Of a stretch of DNA of 64,000 bases, positions 36,315 to 45,154 are shown in pieces; position 1 is the first letter of the stretch, and each line of letters begins with the position of its first letter. The stretch spans positions 1 to 64,000 of the forward strand of contig JBDNHI010000202.1 in assembly GCA_041694635.1 (NCBI GenBank), written 5' to 3'. The position numbers and the translations under genes were made by a program. This DNA is from UBA969 sp041694635 (GTDB lineage: Bacteria > Planctomycetota > Planctomycetia > Gemmatales > Gemmataceae). The notes under the pieces were generated by a model. That model made no database searches, had not been told where the DNA came from, and saw only the letters and a program-made list of their open reading frames with translations.

Positions 36315-39300
36315 TTATGGATTCACATTTGCTGGAGCTTTGTACCCTGTTTGATAAAATTCTTCTTCTTCTTGAATGATGATTCTAGGGGTAACCATAA
36401 TGAGTAAGCTTTCAGCTTCTCTGCCGTAAGAAGTATTACGGAAGAGTCGGTTAAGATAAGGAATCTTGCTAAGAATTGGAGGGCCATATTCATTACGCGA
36501 TTCAGACAAGCGCTTGATACCGCCCATAAGCACTGTGCCCCCATCTGGTACTGAAACAGTTGTCTGAACCTGAATTGTGTTAATAACAGGTTGTTGGAGC
36601 AATTGAGTAAAGGTGATCGGGTCACCAGGATTTGTAGATAATGCGCTACTGCTTGGGAAAATAGGCACAACAACAGGGAATAACTGAACAGGTCCCGGGA
36701 CAAGGTTTGTCAGAGTAACAGGAATGTTAAGTCTTACCGACCTTCGGTCTGCAGAAATAAGTGGCTGTACATTCATATACACACCAAAAGGAAAAGCTTG
36801 GACGGTTGGAGCAAAAGTAATGTTACCGTTGACCAAGGTCTGAACATCGACATTGGTCACGAAGAATTGATTCTCTGCGACAATGATATTGGCGTTTTGA
36901 CCATTAAACATTGTCAGTTTAGGAGCTTGCATAACATTAGTTCTGCGGTCGCCCTGAACAGCTTCCATAAAAAGGAAAACTTGAATATCGCTTAGGAATG
37001 CTAGGCCCATAGCAAGGCCACCGGCGCCTGGAAGTCCGGGGTAGCCACCGAATGAAGGCATCGCCAAAGGATAGGAAGATTGCTTAATGGGGATATCTAG
37101 ATCCGAGGTGAAAGCACCCGATGGGGTGATACCAGCAATCATACGATCAAAGTTAGGGTCATTGATGTATCCTGCGGGCTTGTACTGGCCCGAATTAATT
37201 TGGGGCTCGAACCTTTGAGTGTTCTTATCAGTCTTGATGTTTAAGTTAAAATCAACACCAATTCTTTCGTAAAAATCTTCAGCGATACTTATAAACCTGA
37301 TTTCCACTGCGACTTCTTGATCTTGTAACCTACGAAGAGCAGCAAGAAGATCAGCAACTTGTTCTTGAATATCGGGAGACTGATTAACAACGAGTGACAT
37401 AGTCAAAGGGAAATATTCGATGGTTCCTGGGCCACCCATGCTATTCCAGGCTTGGGGAGAAATAGTACTAGTCAACAACTTGATCAGCATTTCTTCCATA
37501 GTTTGGCTGTTTTTCTTGGTCACGGTCACATTACCGTTAGTTGAACTGCCCGAAGGAGTTCCTGCAGGGGTGCCTCCATTAAGGCTGTTTGGTGTGCTTA
37601 GTGGCGTGGTTGCATTATTATTATTAGGTTGTTGCTTGGTTGAAATACCTAGAATCGGAGAAAGCGAATTTTGAATCGGGCTTGCATAGTTTTCTACTGG
37701 AATTACCAAGTCAGCAACCTGATAGGTTACGGTCTGAAGCTTACCGCGAGCGTGAGATTCGGTAGTAATCTGCAGTACTTCATCCTTAATTACATAAGTG
37801 AGGTGAACACTATGAAGCAAAAGATTGAGAGCGCTTTTAAGTGATACCTGCTCAAGTTTAAGACTTACAGGTCGGTCAAGGCTGATTCCTTCTTGTTCTA
37901 AAGCTGGCATATCAGGCACAATATTAATGCCATAGAAACTTCTTAGGTCTTCAATCGCATCCTTTAACAAGATGTTAGTGAAATTAAGATTTACGGGCAT
38001 AGTAAGCTTGCTTTCGATTTCCTTTTCTTTATCACTTTTTCTAGTGGTACTGGTGATGGAATTAAGGCTTTTTCGTTTGTTACGGCGGTCGGACATTTCT
38101 GGATTAGTATCCAAAGGGTTATCCATTTCTAAAGCAGGCCCAACCTTATCCGTTGCGTTAAGTCCATCAAGAAAGAATTTATCTTTATCGGTTTTAAGCT
38201 TTTTCGCAACATTGATGCTTCTCTGGGTTTTTGCCATACTGATACCAGCAGCAGCCATAGCGTTGTCTGGGTCGAGTTCGTGAGCCCGCATAGCAAAACT
38301 TTCTGCTTCCAAATATTTACCTTCTTTGAAGTTCTGATTGAATTGCTTCATCAGTTCTGCAACTTTCTTTTGCTTATTATCATCAGCAAGTTGTTTCTGT
38401 CCGATGGCGTTGATTTTATCTTTTGTACCACCATCTTTAGCAAGCATTTCTTTCTGAGCTTTAATAAGTTTAAAGTGTTGAAGCCTAGATTCGACAGGCC
38501 GTCTAAGGAAAGCCATTTTGCCTGGATCGACATCATTACTGTTTAACTCGCTAAGGTATTCGGTAAGCATTTCGATAGCAATTTCAGTTTGTCCGGCTTG
38601 GAATTTTTCCATAGCTTCGCGCTGAAGGTCTAATCCTTGTTGCCTCATCTGCCCGAATTTTACTTCCCTAAGTTGGGTAGTTGCTTCAAGAAGATCTGTT
38701 TCCCCTTCAACTTTTGGTTTTGCAATGCTGGAGGATTTATTTTCTGAAATAGGTTTCTTACCTAAATCAGAGGTTCCTTTTACAAGTGAAATCTCGCCTT
38801 TGTTAGCCGGTTGCATTTCAGCCGTCATCAAAATTTCTTTAAGTTTCTGTTGGCGCTCTTTATCTAAGTTTTTTTCTACTAAAGTGGATACCAAGTTTTT
38901 CGCCTGATCATATTCCTTGCGATTATAGGCTGATAAAGCGGCATCAAAGGCCCGCCTTGTTTCTAGCATCTTTTGGTTTACATCTTCTATATCGATACTT
39001 CGAAGCACCGAAGCAGCTTCTTCTTTAATGTTAAATGGGCCCTGATATGCTTCAATTGCAAGTTTTCGCGCCGCCACCAACTGACCGCTTCGAAGTTCAA
39101 GACGAGATTTTTCAAGCAATAGTTTACCTTGATTTGATTCCATTACGGGGTTGCTTGCTATAGTTGCTGTTCCAGGTACACTGCCTTTAACTAGGCCTAA
39201 TTGTTTTTTCTTGGCTTCAATGTTTGAAGTATCTTGGCCAAATGATTTTGCAAGGCTAATTGCATCTTCTAAGCAAATAGTTGCTGTTTCTGCCTTCTTA

Positions 39301-41630
39301 TCACCGTTTTCATTACTATTCATACTTCTCGTTGCTTGTGTTATCAAATCATCAATTTGATTTCTTGCGGTAGAACTAAGTTGCAACAACAGTTGTTCTG
39401 GGCTGTCTTCGTTAGGTAAAAACAAAATGCCTTGTTTCTGTGCTTCAATAGCTTTTTGGCGTGCTGCTATCAAATTTCCAGATGCCTGGAGTTTACGAGC
39501 TTCTAACAGTATTGTTATTACTTTAGGTTTTTCAGAATCCGCTAAGGGAATTGTGATTGGTTCTACACTGGTTTTTAATTCTGGTTTGATTTCTGGTTTA
39601 GTTGTTTTGTCTGCAACCGTGGTAACGCTATTTTTTTCGATATCACTAAGGAGGGCTTCGGGAGAATCGTTACCTAATAATTCTGGTTTTAAATTCATTT
39701 TCTTAACTTGGAATGCCAAGCCAGCAGCTTTTTCTGGATTTCCAGATGCAATCGCTAATCGGGCTTCTTTCATAGTTTCCTGGGCTTTAGCAATAATTGC
39801 TGGGTCCGCAGTTTTAATAGCTTCTTTAGAGGGATTCTTTTTTACAAATGAACCATCGCGTTTTTCTTTGATTTTTGCCGTTTCAATTTCTGCAATTAAT
39901 CGTTGTGGACGATCTCCCATTTCCCAAACATTATAAGGACCGTGTAACTGTTGGGCTTTATATGCTGTTTTCGTTGCGTTCTCGAATTCCCCTTGTTCAT
40001 ATAGCTTTCTTGCCTCTAACAAAACTTTGACAGATTCTTCTTTATCTTTTTTAGCTTGAAGCTTTTCAATATCTGCACGAAGCTTTTCAGGCGAATCTTC
40101 AAATAGACCCCAACTTGCACCGGGAGCAGATTTCGCACGAAGCATTAAACGAGTTGCTTCATCAAGTTTGTTTTCCACTAACATATTGCGACCCCTGCGC
40201 AACAATTGTTTAGGATTTTCCGTTTCCTTCGGAGCATCCTTAACCTGTTCTGTTGGTACTTTACCTTCTGCTCTGACAATATCCCCCTGAAGTCTTTCAG
40301 GATTATCTTCCCACCAGTTCAGCGAAGATTGCATTGCTTTTGCTTCTTCATTAAGCTTTTTAGCTTTTTCAATATTACCTTCTGTAATTGCTTTTCTCGC
40401 TTCGCGGATGAGGTTCCGACAAACTTCTGGATTTCCTTTAACTTCGGTTTTTACCGTGGAGGGTTTGTTTTTTTCTAGTCCTAAAACAGGGCCAGTTTTT
40501 GGCGCATTAGTTGCTTCCTGCTTAGCAAGTTTTTCTTTTAAAAGAGTTCTGTTTTCTAAAGCAAGGGCATCTTCTTTAAATCGAAGGGCTTGAATTTCTT
40601 TGAGTAGTCTCGAAGGTGAATCACTCGATAAAGCAAAAGTCCAAGCATAAGATAATTTATCTGCTGATTTTGCAAGGGTTTCTGCTTGGTCTAATTCTTT
40701 GTTTGTGAAATTCTTTCGAGCAAGCAAAAGTAAAGCTTTTGGGTCTTGCTTAATTTTTTGTATTTCAGTTTTTATTTTGCTAGGATTTTCAGAATCTGAA
40801 ACTCCAGTTGTAGGCAGTTCTAAAACCTTGGCTTCTGCTTCATCTAATTTACCTAAAGAAATTAAGGCCCGTATCTGATCTACATTTGTAGAGGGTAGCT
40901 TGTTTTCAGGAATTGAAATTGGATTAGATTTTTTAAGTTCCGGAATTTTGATGTCATTGGGTTCAACTGAAATTTCGACTTTGGCAACAACATTCTTGTT
41001 TTTGATTGTTTCTTGAGCCGTTTTAAAGCGTAGTTTGTCTTCATCTTTAAGGTATTGTTCATCGAAGGCAATTTTTTTGTTCAAATCCCCAGCCGCTGAA
41101 AATTGTTTCTTATTCAATAAATCTTCAACAATATCCAAAGTTATGTTCGATTCTATTCTAGCTTTTAATGCTTTCTTGTTCGCTTCATATAGTTTTTTAA
41201 AATCATCAATTTCTGCTGGAAGAAGGTCTTTTTGACGGGCTTCAACTTCTTTGAAAATTTGGTCTGCGCCTGCATAATCTCCCCGGCGGTGGGTTTCTAT
41301 TGCTTTATTTAGTGCAATGCTGGCCTTGTTGGGAATGCCAGGGGTTAACCAAGTGATTGCAGGTAAAATGTTCGTTCCTATTGCTGCATCTGCAAGTCCT
41401 GGCATTCCTAGCATTGTTAAGTTTAAGGAAGAGGCAAAGCTTATACGGATGAACCAAGAAGGTGTTAGATTCTTTTTTGCTTTGGTTTTTAACATTAGAG
41501 CATTTTCCTTAATAATTGGAAAAGAACGGTTGTCATGTGAAACAAATGATTCACTTAGGCTGTTTAAACCAATAAAATTTTGGGTTAAATCATTAAGAGT
41601 ACTTAAGGATTTAGATTCGAATAAATTCAT
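36315..41630 (-). CDS. Giant secretin-domain protein with an N-terminal repeat array
   Basis: A 1771-residue protein of the GspD/PilQ secretin superfamily. A hydrophobic export-like segment near residues 55-85 is followed by a helical region holding about seven copies (roughly 290-860) of a 50-residue TPR-like unit, typically LLEARKLxxxGxxxxA and ending in DSPExLLxxI. An STN-like domain (about 1210-1290) contains ILLKDAIEDLRSFYGINIVP. The secretin core (about 1540-1755) shows VPDGGTVLMGGIKRLSES and PILSKIPYLNRLFRN. It should form an outer-membrane pore. No type II or pilus genes adjoin. The first ATG is used, but ATG 41495, with AAGGA upstream and just before the export signal, is quite likely the true start. 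Confidence 0.85.
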   Translation of the reverse strand: MNLFESKSLSTLNDLTQNFIGLNSLSESFVSHDNRSFPIIKENALMLKTKAKKNLTPSWFIRISFASSLNLTMLGMPGLADAAIGTNILPAITWLTPGIPNKASIALNKAIETHRRGDYAGADQIFKEVEARQKDLLPAEIDDFKKLYEANKKALKARIESNITLDIVEDLLNKKQFSAAGDLNKKIAFDEQYLKDEDKLRFKTAQETIKNKNVVAKVEISVEPNDIKIPELKKSNPISIPENKLPSTNVDQIRALISLGKLDEAEAKVLELPTTGVSDSENPSKIKTEIQKIKQDPKALLLLARKNFTNKELDQAETLAKSADKLSYAWTFALSSDSPSRLLKEIQALRFKEDALALENRTLLKEKLAKQEATNAPKTGPVLGLEKNKPSTVKTEVKGNPEVCRNLIREARKAITEGNIEKAKKLNEEAKAMQSSLNWWEDNPERLQGDIVRAEGKVPTEQVKDAPKETENPKQLLRRGRNMLVENKLDEATRLMLRAKSAPGASWGLFEDSPEKLRADIEKLQAKKDKEESVKVLLEARKLYEQGEFENATKTAYKAQQLHGPYNVWEMGDRPQRLIAEIETAKIKEKRDGSFVKKNPSKEAIKTADPAIIAKAQETMKEARLAIASGNPEKAAGLAFQVKKMNLKPELLGNDSPEALLSDIEKNSVTTVADKTTKPEIKPELKTSVEPITIPLADSEKPKVITILLEARKLQASGNLIAARQKAIEAQKQGILFLPNEDSPEQLLLQLSSTARNQIDDLITQATRSMNSNENGDKKAETATICLEDAISLAKSFGQDTSNIEAKKKQLGLVKGSVPGTATIASNPVMESNQGKLLLEKSRLELRSGQLVAARKLAIEAYQGPFNIKEEAASVLRSIDIEDVNQKMLETRRAFDAALSAYNRKEYDQAKNLVSTLVEKNLDKERQQKLKEILMTAEMQPANKGEISLVKGTSDLGKKPISENKSSSIAKPKVEGETDLLEATTQLREVKFGQMRQQGLDLQREAMEKFQAGQTEIAIEMLTEYLSELNSNDVDPGKMAFLRRPVESRLQHFKLIKAQKEMLAKDGGTKDKINAIGQKQLADDNKQKKVAELMKQFNQNFKEGKYLEAESFAMRAHELDPDNAMAAAGISMAKTQRSINVAKKLKTDKDKFFLDGLNATDKVGPALEMDNPLDTNPEMSDRRNKRKSLNSITSTTRKSDKEKEIESKLTMPVNLNFTNILLKDAIEDLRSFYGINIVPDMPALEQEGISLDRPVSLKLEQVSLKSALNLLLHSVHLTYVIKDEVLQITTESHARGKLQTVTYQVADLVIPVENYASPIQNSLSPILGISTKQQPNNNNATTPLSTPNSLNGGTPAGTPSGSSTNGNVTVTKKNSQTMEEMLIKLLTSTISPQAWNSMGGPGTIEYFPLTMSLVVNQSPDIQEQVADLLAALRRLQDQEVAVEIRFISIAEDFYERIGVDFNLNIKTDKNTQRFEPQINSGQYKPAGYINDPNFDRMIAGITPSGAFTSDLDIPIKQSSYPLAMPSFGGYPGLPGAGGLAMGLAFLSDIQVFLFMEAVQGDRRTNVMQAPKLTMFNGQNANIIVAENQFFVTNVDVQTLVNGNITFAPTVQAFPFGVYMNVQPLISADRRSVRLNIPVTLTNLVPGPVQLFPVVVPIFPSSSALSTNPGDPITFTQLLQQPVINTIQVQTTVSVPDGGTVLMGGIKRLSESRNEYGPPILSKIPYLNRLFRNTSYGREAESLLIMVTPRIIIQEEEEFYQTGYKAPANVNP

Positions 41631-41855
41631 AATAATTTTCCCATAAACCTTGTTTAAATTTGGGGCTTCCCCCTGATTTAACCGTTCAACAGTCTTGATT
41701 AAAAAAATTGGCTCAATTGCTATCTGCCAGTGGGCGGGACGATACCTATCATCTTTTTAAGAATCAAGCTCAGGTTAACTTTAATTAAAATGTTTTTTTT
41801 CAAAATAGTAAGATGGGATGCGTTCTGAAAGTTTGGGCGGTGTAGGAAATTAAGC

Positions 41856-44800
41856 TCAGAATGGTTGGTTCAAGCCAAACCAAAATTGTGTCCCTGTCCC
41901 CTGATGGATGGCTTGGGCTACATCAAAACGGAATAGCATTTTTTCCACAAAACTCATTAAAGAAACATCACACCTTAATCCAACACCAACACCGTGAGCA
42001 ACCGAACCCAAAGACTGATTATTAACATAGGTATCACCAATATCATAAAAGATTGCTAAATAAGTGTTTTTCAATGAGAAAAGATGGTCGGCAACGTCAA
42101 CACTGGTACGCCTTGCTATTGGTAAGCGAAGTTCAGCACTGCCGACCCAAGCTGTATTTCCTTGGCGCTGTGCTAAGTCAAAAGCGCGAAACATTTCCCC
42201 TCCACCCATAGTGAAGAATTGCCCATAGGAAGGAACGGATGTACCCCCAAAGGCTCGGATTGCAAGGCGCGTATCTGCGATATAGTCAGCCATTTTGTGG
42301 AGAATGGGTTTATCACCAGGAAGTTGATCAAGTGGGCCAGATAAATTAGGTAAGTAGTGTACGGTAGAAGCTTGGCCCCAAACCTTTTGAACCGTGTTGT
42401 AATCATTTAAAAGGGCTTGGCCTGCTTCATAAACGGCATCGAATTGATAACCTCCTTCAGGATCCCAATAAGGAGTTAGGTAATTGATTCTGTAATGAAC
42501 TCCGCCCGTGGTCATATTCTGAAACCGCTGAGCCCCCGGTGCGGTTTGAATTGGGTCGGGTAGAAAATTATTTCGGAAGGATCCAAAAATATCAATAAAT
42601 TTTGAAGGTAGGAGATAAAGGCTGGGGTGTTCGAGAAAAACATATCTGCCAAAAATGGAAGCCCGGGTGGCCTGATTATTTCCTTCATAAAAGGTATAAA
42701 AGCGTCGTTCTGCATTGAAACCTATTTGGAAAGGGGAATCGGGCCAGTGGGTAAAAAGGCCGTCAAAACCCGCAATAAAATCGCGGTAATCCGTACGATA
42801 TGCCGCATACAATCCCCCTGTGAAATGTTGAGACCGAAATGCCCCGGCTCTTACCCCGGCCATCGTTGCCCGACTGTACCAAACATCATCGTAACCCTTT
42901 GTATATAACCAAGGGCCAAAATTAAAATTCCAGCGGTCATAAGAATTCGTTAGAGATGTTTCATCGACAAAAGTATACAAAGGTGTTAAACGAAATCTTG
43001 GGCTATGATGCCAATAATTGTTGGAAGGGTTTTTATCTACAAGGATTGAATCGGGGTCGATTGCAATTTGGGTGGGTTCTTCAGGTAGTTCAACAGAAAC
43101 TCGGATTGTGTCTGGGGATATTTTTTCAATGGTCGCAGGCGGAGAATCAATCCCATAATTCCCACCTGCTGGTAGGATAGGAATCCGAATCGAATAGTCT
43201 TCCGAATCTCCTATAGCAAAACCTAAATAAGTTTGCTCGCTGTATTCTGCATCTTGTTTTAAAATTACAGTGACCATTGTTTTTTGAGGTGTTTTTTTTG
43301 CTGAAGCACGACTTGATATAGGGTAAATCTTTCGCCCTAAGGGAGCCTCGTTAATTTTGACCGACTCCAACCTCCAGTCGGTCAAACCTGTCCCCTTTAA
43401 CCATTTTTCAAAGAAATCATCCCAAGACTTTCCAGTTTGTTCTTCCAATTCTTTTTGAAAATCGCTGACATGCATCACACGGTATTCGTATTTCTTCCTT
43501 GCGTTTTTCATAACATCAAGGAAAGCCTGTTCTCCTATTCTCGATTCAATCATCTCAACGACCTTGGCACCTTTGTCGTAACACATACTAAAAAGCGATA
43601 CAACATTCCCGAACTTTTCCATTGGCTTAAGGATGGAAGTATGGTCACCACGGCTCAGTGAACCATAGAATCCGTTCATTCTATAGTCATTGCGTTTAAT
43701 GTTAGGCATCCATTTAAAACCGTTAGGATACTCGAGTAATTCATTGTTCTTCCCGCGGGTTTGATTGAGGAAACGATGGCTAAAATAGGTCGCAAGGGCT
43801 TCATCCATCCAAGTTTCTCGATATCCATCTGTTCCCACAAGGTTGTACCACCATTGATGGCAAACTTCATGGCTGATTAAATATTCAGAATAGCGCTTAG
43901 CAAACTGGGGCATTCCAAATATCCGTTCATCAATCATTACTAGCGAGCCGCATTCGTTACCGTTCCAGCTAAAATAAGATTCAGCAATGGTAAATTCGGG
44001 GTAAGGGTAAGGTCCAAACCAGAGGCTGTAGGTGACCATACACTCGCAAACAATTCTTAATATTTCCTTGGCGTAAAAGTCGTGTTCTTCGAACGCCTGA
44101 ATTTTAATTTTAAGAGGAGCTTCTCTGCCCGGAAGCTTTATATCTGCTTCAAGCGTCTTAAATCGAGCAGAGCAAAGAAATGCAAAATCGCGGGTACCTT
44201 TAGCAAGCAGCAGGATTTTTTTATTTCCTCCCGGAAGTTTTTCTTCTTTAATAATTGCCCCAGAACTTGCAACTTGCATCTCTGCTGGAAGCGTTGCAGA
44301 AACCTCGTAAATTCCTGCATCGTTATAAAAAGGTTGGTGCCAAGGGATGAAGGGCGTGGGCTTCCAACCTTGGTCTAAATCATTTGGGTTCTCAGAATGC
44401 CAGTTATGATTATGATAAGCAAAGATAGGGAGCCAGTTAGTTAGAAAAGTAACGCCTTTCCAATGCCCCCATCGTCCTTGTTTTTCAGGTAATACCATTT
44501 TGAAGTTAAGGTTAAAAGTGACAGATTTTCCAGAAGGCAGCGGTTCAGCAAGTTCAAATTCGAGTGTGGTTTTGGTCGGTCCAGAAAATTGATGTTTAAG
44601 TTTGCGGGCACTGCCATCTTTTTTCACGGTTGAGATATCAGCAATTTCTATGCAGGGTGAATTCGCCCCTAAACTATCGCTCGGATTGGCCCTTAATAAC
44701 TCCAAAGTCTTTGCCATAATTGCGGCATCACTATCAGGCACAAGGTAGTTGGAATGTACAACAAAAACTACTTTATTAACGGTGGTGTCGGAACGATTAG

Positions 44801-44960
44801 TCCAGGTGGCTTTTTGTTTTACGCTTACAATATGCTTATTCATATCAAAAGTCATATCGACTTGATAAGTGGGTAAACCAACGGGAAGTTCGCATTTTCC
44901 AAGTGATGGAAATGCAAGCCCTAAGCTAAGCATCAGAAAGAAGCAGAAAAGTTTCTTCAA
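41856..44960 (-). CDS. M1-family metallopeptidase fused to an outer-membrane beta-barrel
   Basis: A 1034-residue protein. A signal peptide leads to an M1 aminopeptidase fold: the substrate loop GNECGS (334-339), zinc motif HEVCHQWW (His364, Glu365, His368) and the third ligand Glu387 in WMDEALATYF, 18 residues on. From about 690 to the end the sequence turns into aromatic-rich beta strands (GAFRSQHFTGGLYAAYRTDY, GVGVGLRCDVSLMSF) and ends in a terminal Phe, as outer-membrane barrels do. It may hold a peptidase on the cell surface or in the periplasm. The start codon is TTG (signal MKKLFCFFLM); ATG 44933 is a weaker option. Confidence 0.8.
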   Translation of the reverse strand: MKKLFCFFLMLSLGLAFPSLGKCELPVGLPTYQVDMTFDMNKHIVSVKQKATWTNRSDTTVNKVVFVVHSNYLVPDSDAAIMAKTLELLRANPSDSLGANSPCIEIADISTVKKDGSARKLKHQFSGPTKTTLEFELAEPLPSGKSVTFNLNFKMVLPEKQGRWGHWKGVTFLTNWLPIFAYHNHNWHSENPNDLDQGWKPTPFIPWHQPFYNDAGIYEVSATLPAEMQVASSGAIIKEEKLPGGNKKILLLAKGTRDFAFLCSARFKTLEADIKLPGREAPLKIKIQAFEEHDFYAKEILRIVCECMVTYSLWFGPYPYPEFTIAESYFSWNGNECGSLVMIDERIFGMPQFAKRYSEYLISHEVCHQWWYNLVGTDGYRETWMDEALATYFSHRFLNQTRGKNNELLEYPNGFKWMPNIKRNDYRMNGFYGSLSRGDHTSILKPMEKFGNVVSLFSMCYDKGAKVVEMIESRIGEQAFLDVMKNARKKYEYRVMHVSDFQKELEEQTGKSWDDFFEKWLKGTGLTDWRLESVKINEAPLGRKIYPISSRASAKKTPQKTMVTVILKQDAEYSEQTYLGFAIGDSEDYSIRIPILPAGGNYGIDSPPATIEKISPDTIRVSVELPEEPTQIAIDPDSILVDKNPSNNYWHHSPRFRLTPLYTFVDETSLTNSYDRWNFNFGPWLYTKGYDDVWYSRATMAGVRAGAFRSQHFTGGLYAAYRTDYRDFIAGFDGLFTHWPDSPFQIGFNAERRFYTFYEGNNQATRASIFGRYVFLEHPSLYLLPSKFIDIFGSFRNNFLPDPIQTAPGAQRFQNMTTGGVHYRINYLTPYWDPEGGYQFDAVYEAGQALLNDYNTVQKVWGQASTVHYLPNLSGPLDQLPGDKPILHKMADYIADTRLAIRAFGGTSVPSYGQFFTMGGGEMFRAFDLAQRQGNTAWVGSAELRLPIARRTSVDVADHLFSLKNTYLAIFYDIGDTYVNNQSLGSVAHGVGVGLRCDVSLMSFVEKMLFRFDVAQAIHQGTGTQFWFGLNQPF

Positions 44961-45095
44961 AACAAATGGAACTCTAATAACAGAAAGCCTTTATAAGCCT
45001 AAATTTGGCTACCCTAAGGCGAAGTATATAACCCCCTTTTTAAATGATTACTACCGCAATCAATGTGAAACTTATGCAGGTTGGTGAAGATGGCT

Positions 45096-45130
45096 AAAAA
45101 AAAAAGCCCGCTTCTGTTAAGAAACGGACC
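45096..45130 (-). terminator. Rho-independent terminator
   Basis: On the minus strand, GTCCGTTTCT pairs with AGAAGCGGGC (plus 45106-45115 and 45120-45129), followed by ten T's. It closes the DUF1549/1553 gene. Confidence 0.85.
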
Positions 45131-45154
45131 TTTGGTTGTATGCGTAACTAATGA

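Noticed and set aside
39427..39936. A 169-codon frame antisense to the secretin gene
   Set aside because: It arises from codon bias on the real coding strand; no ribosome site or motif was seen.
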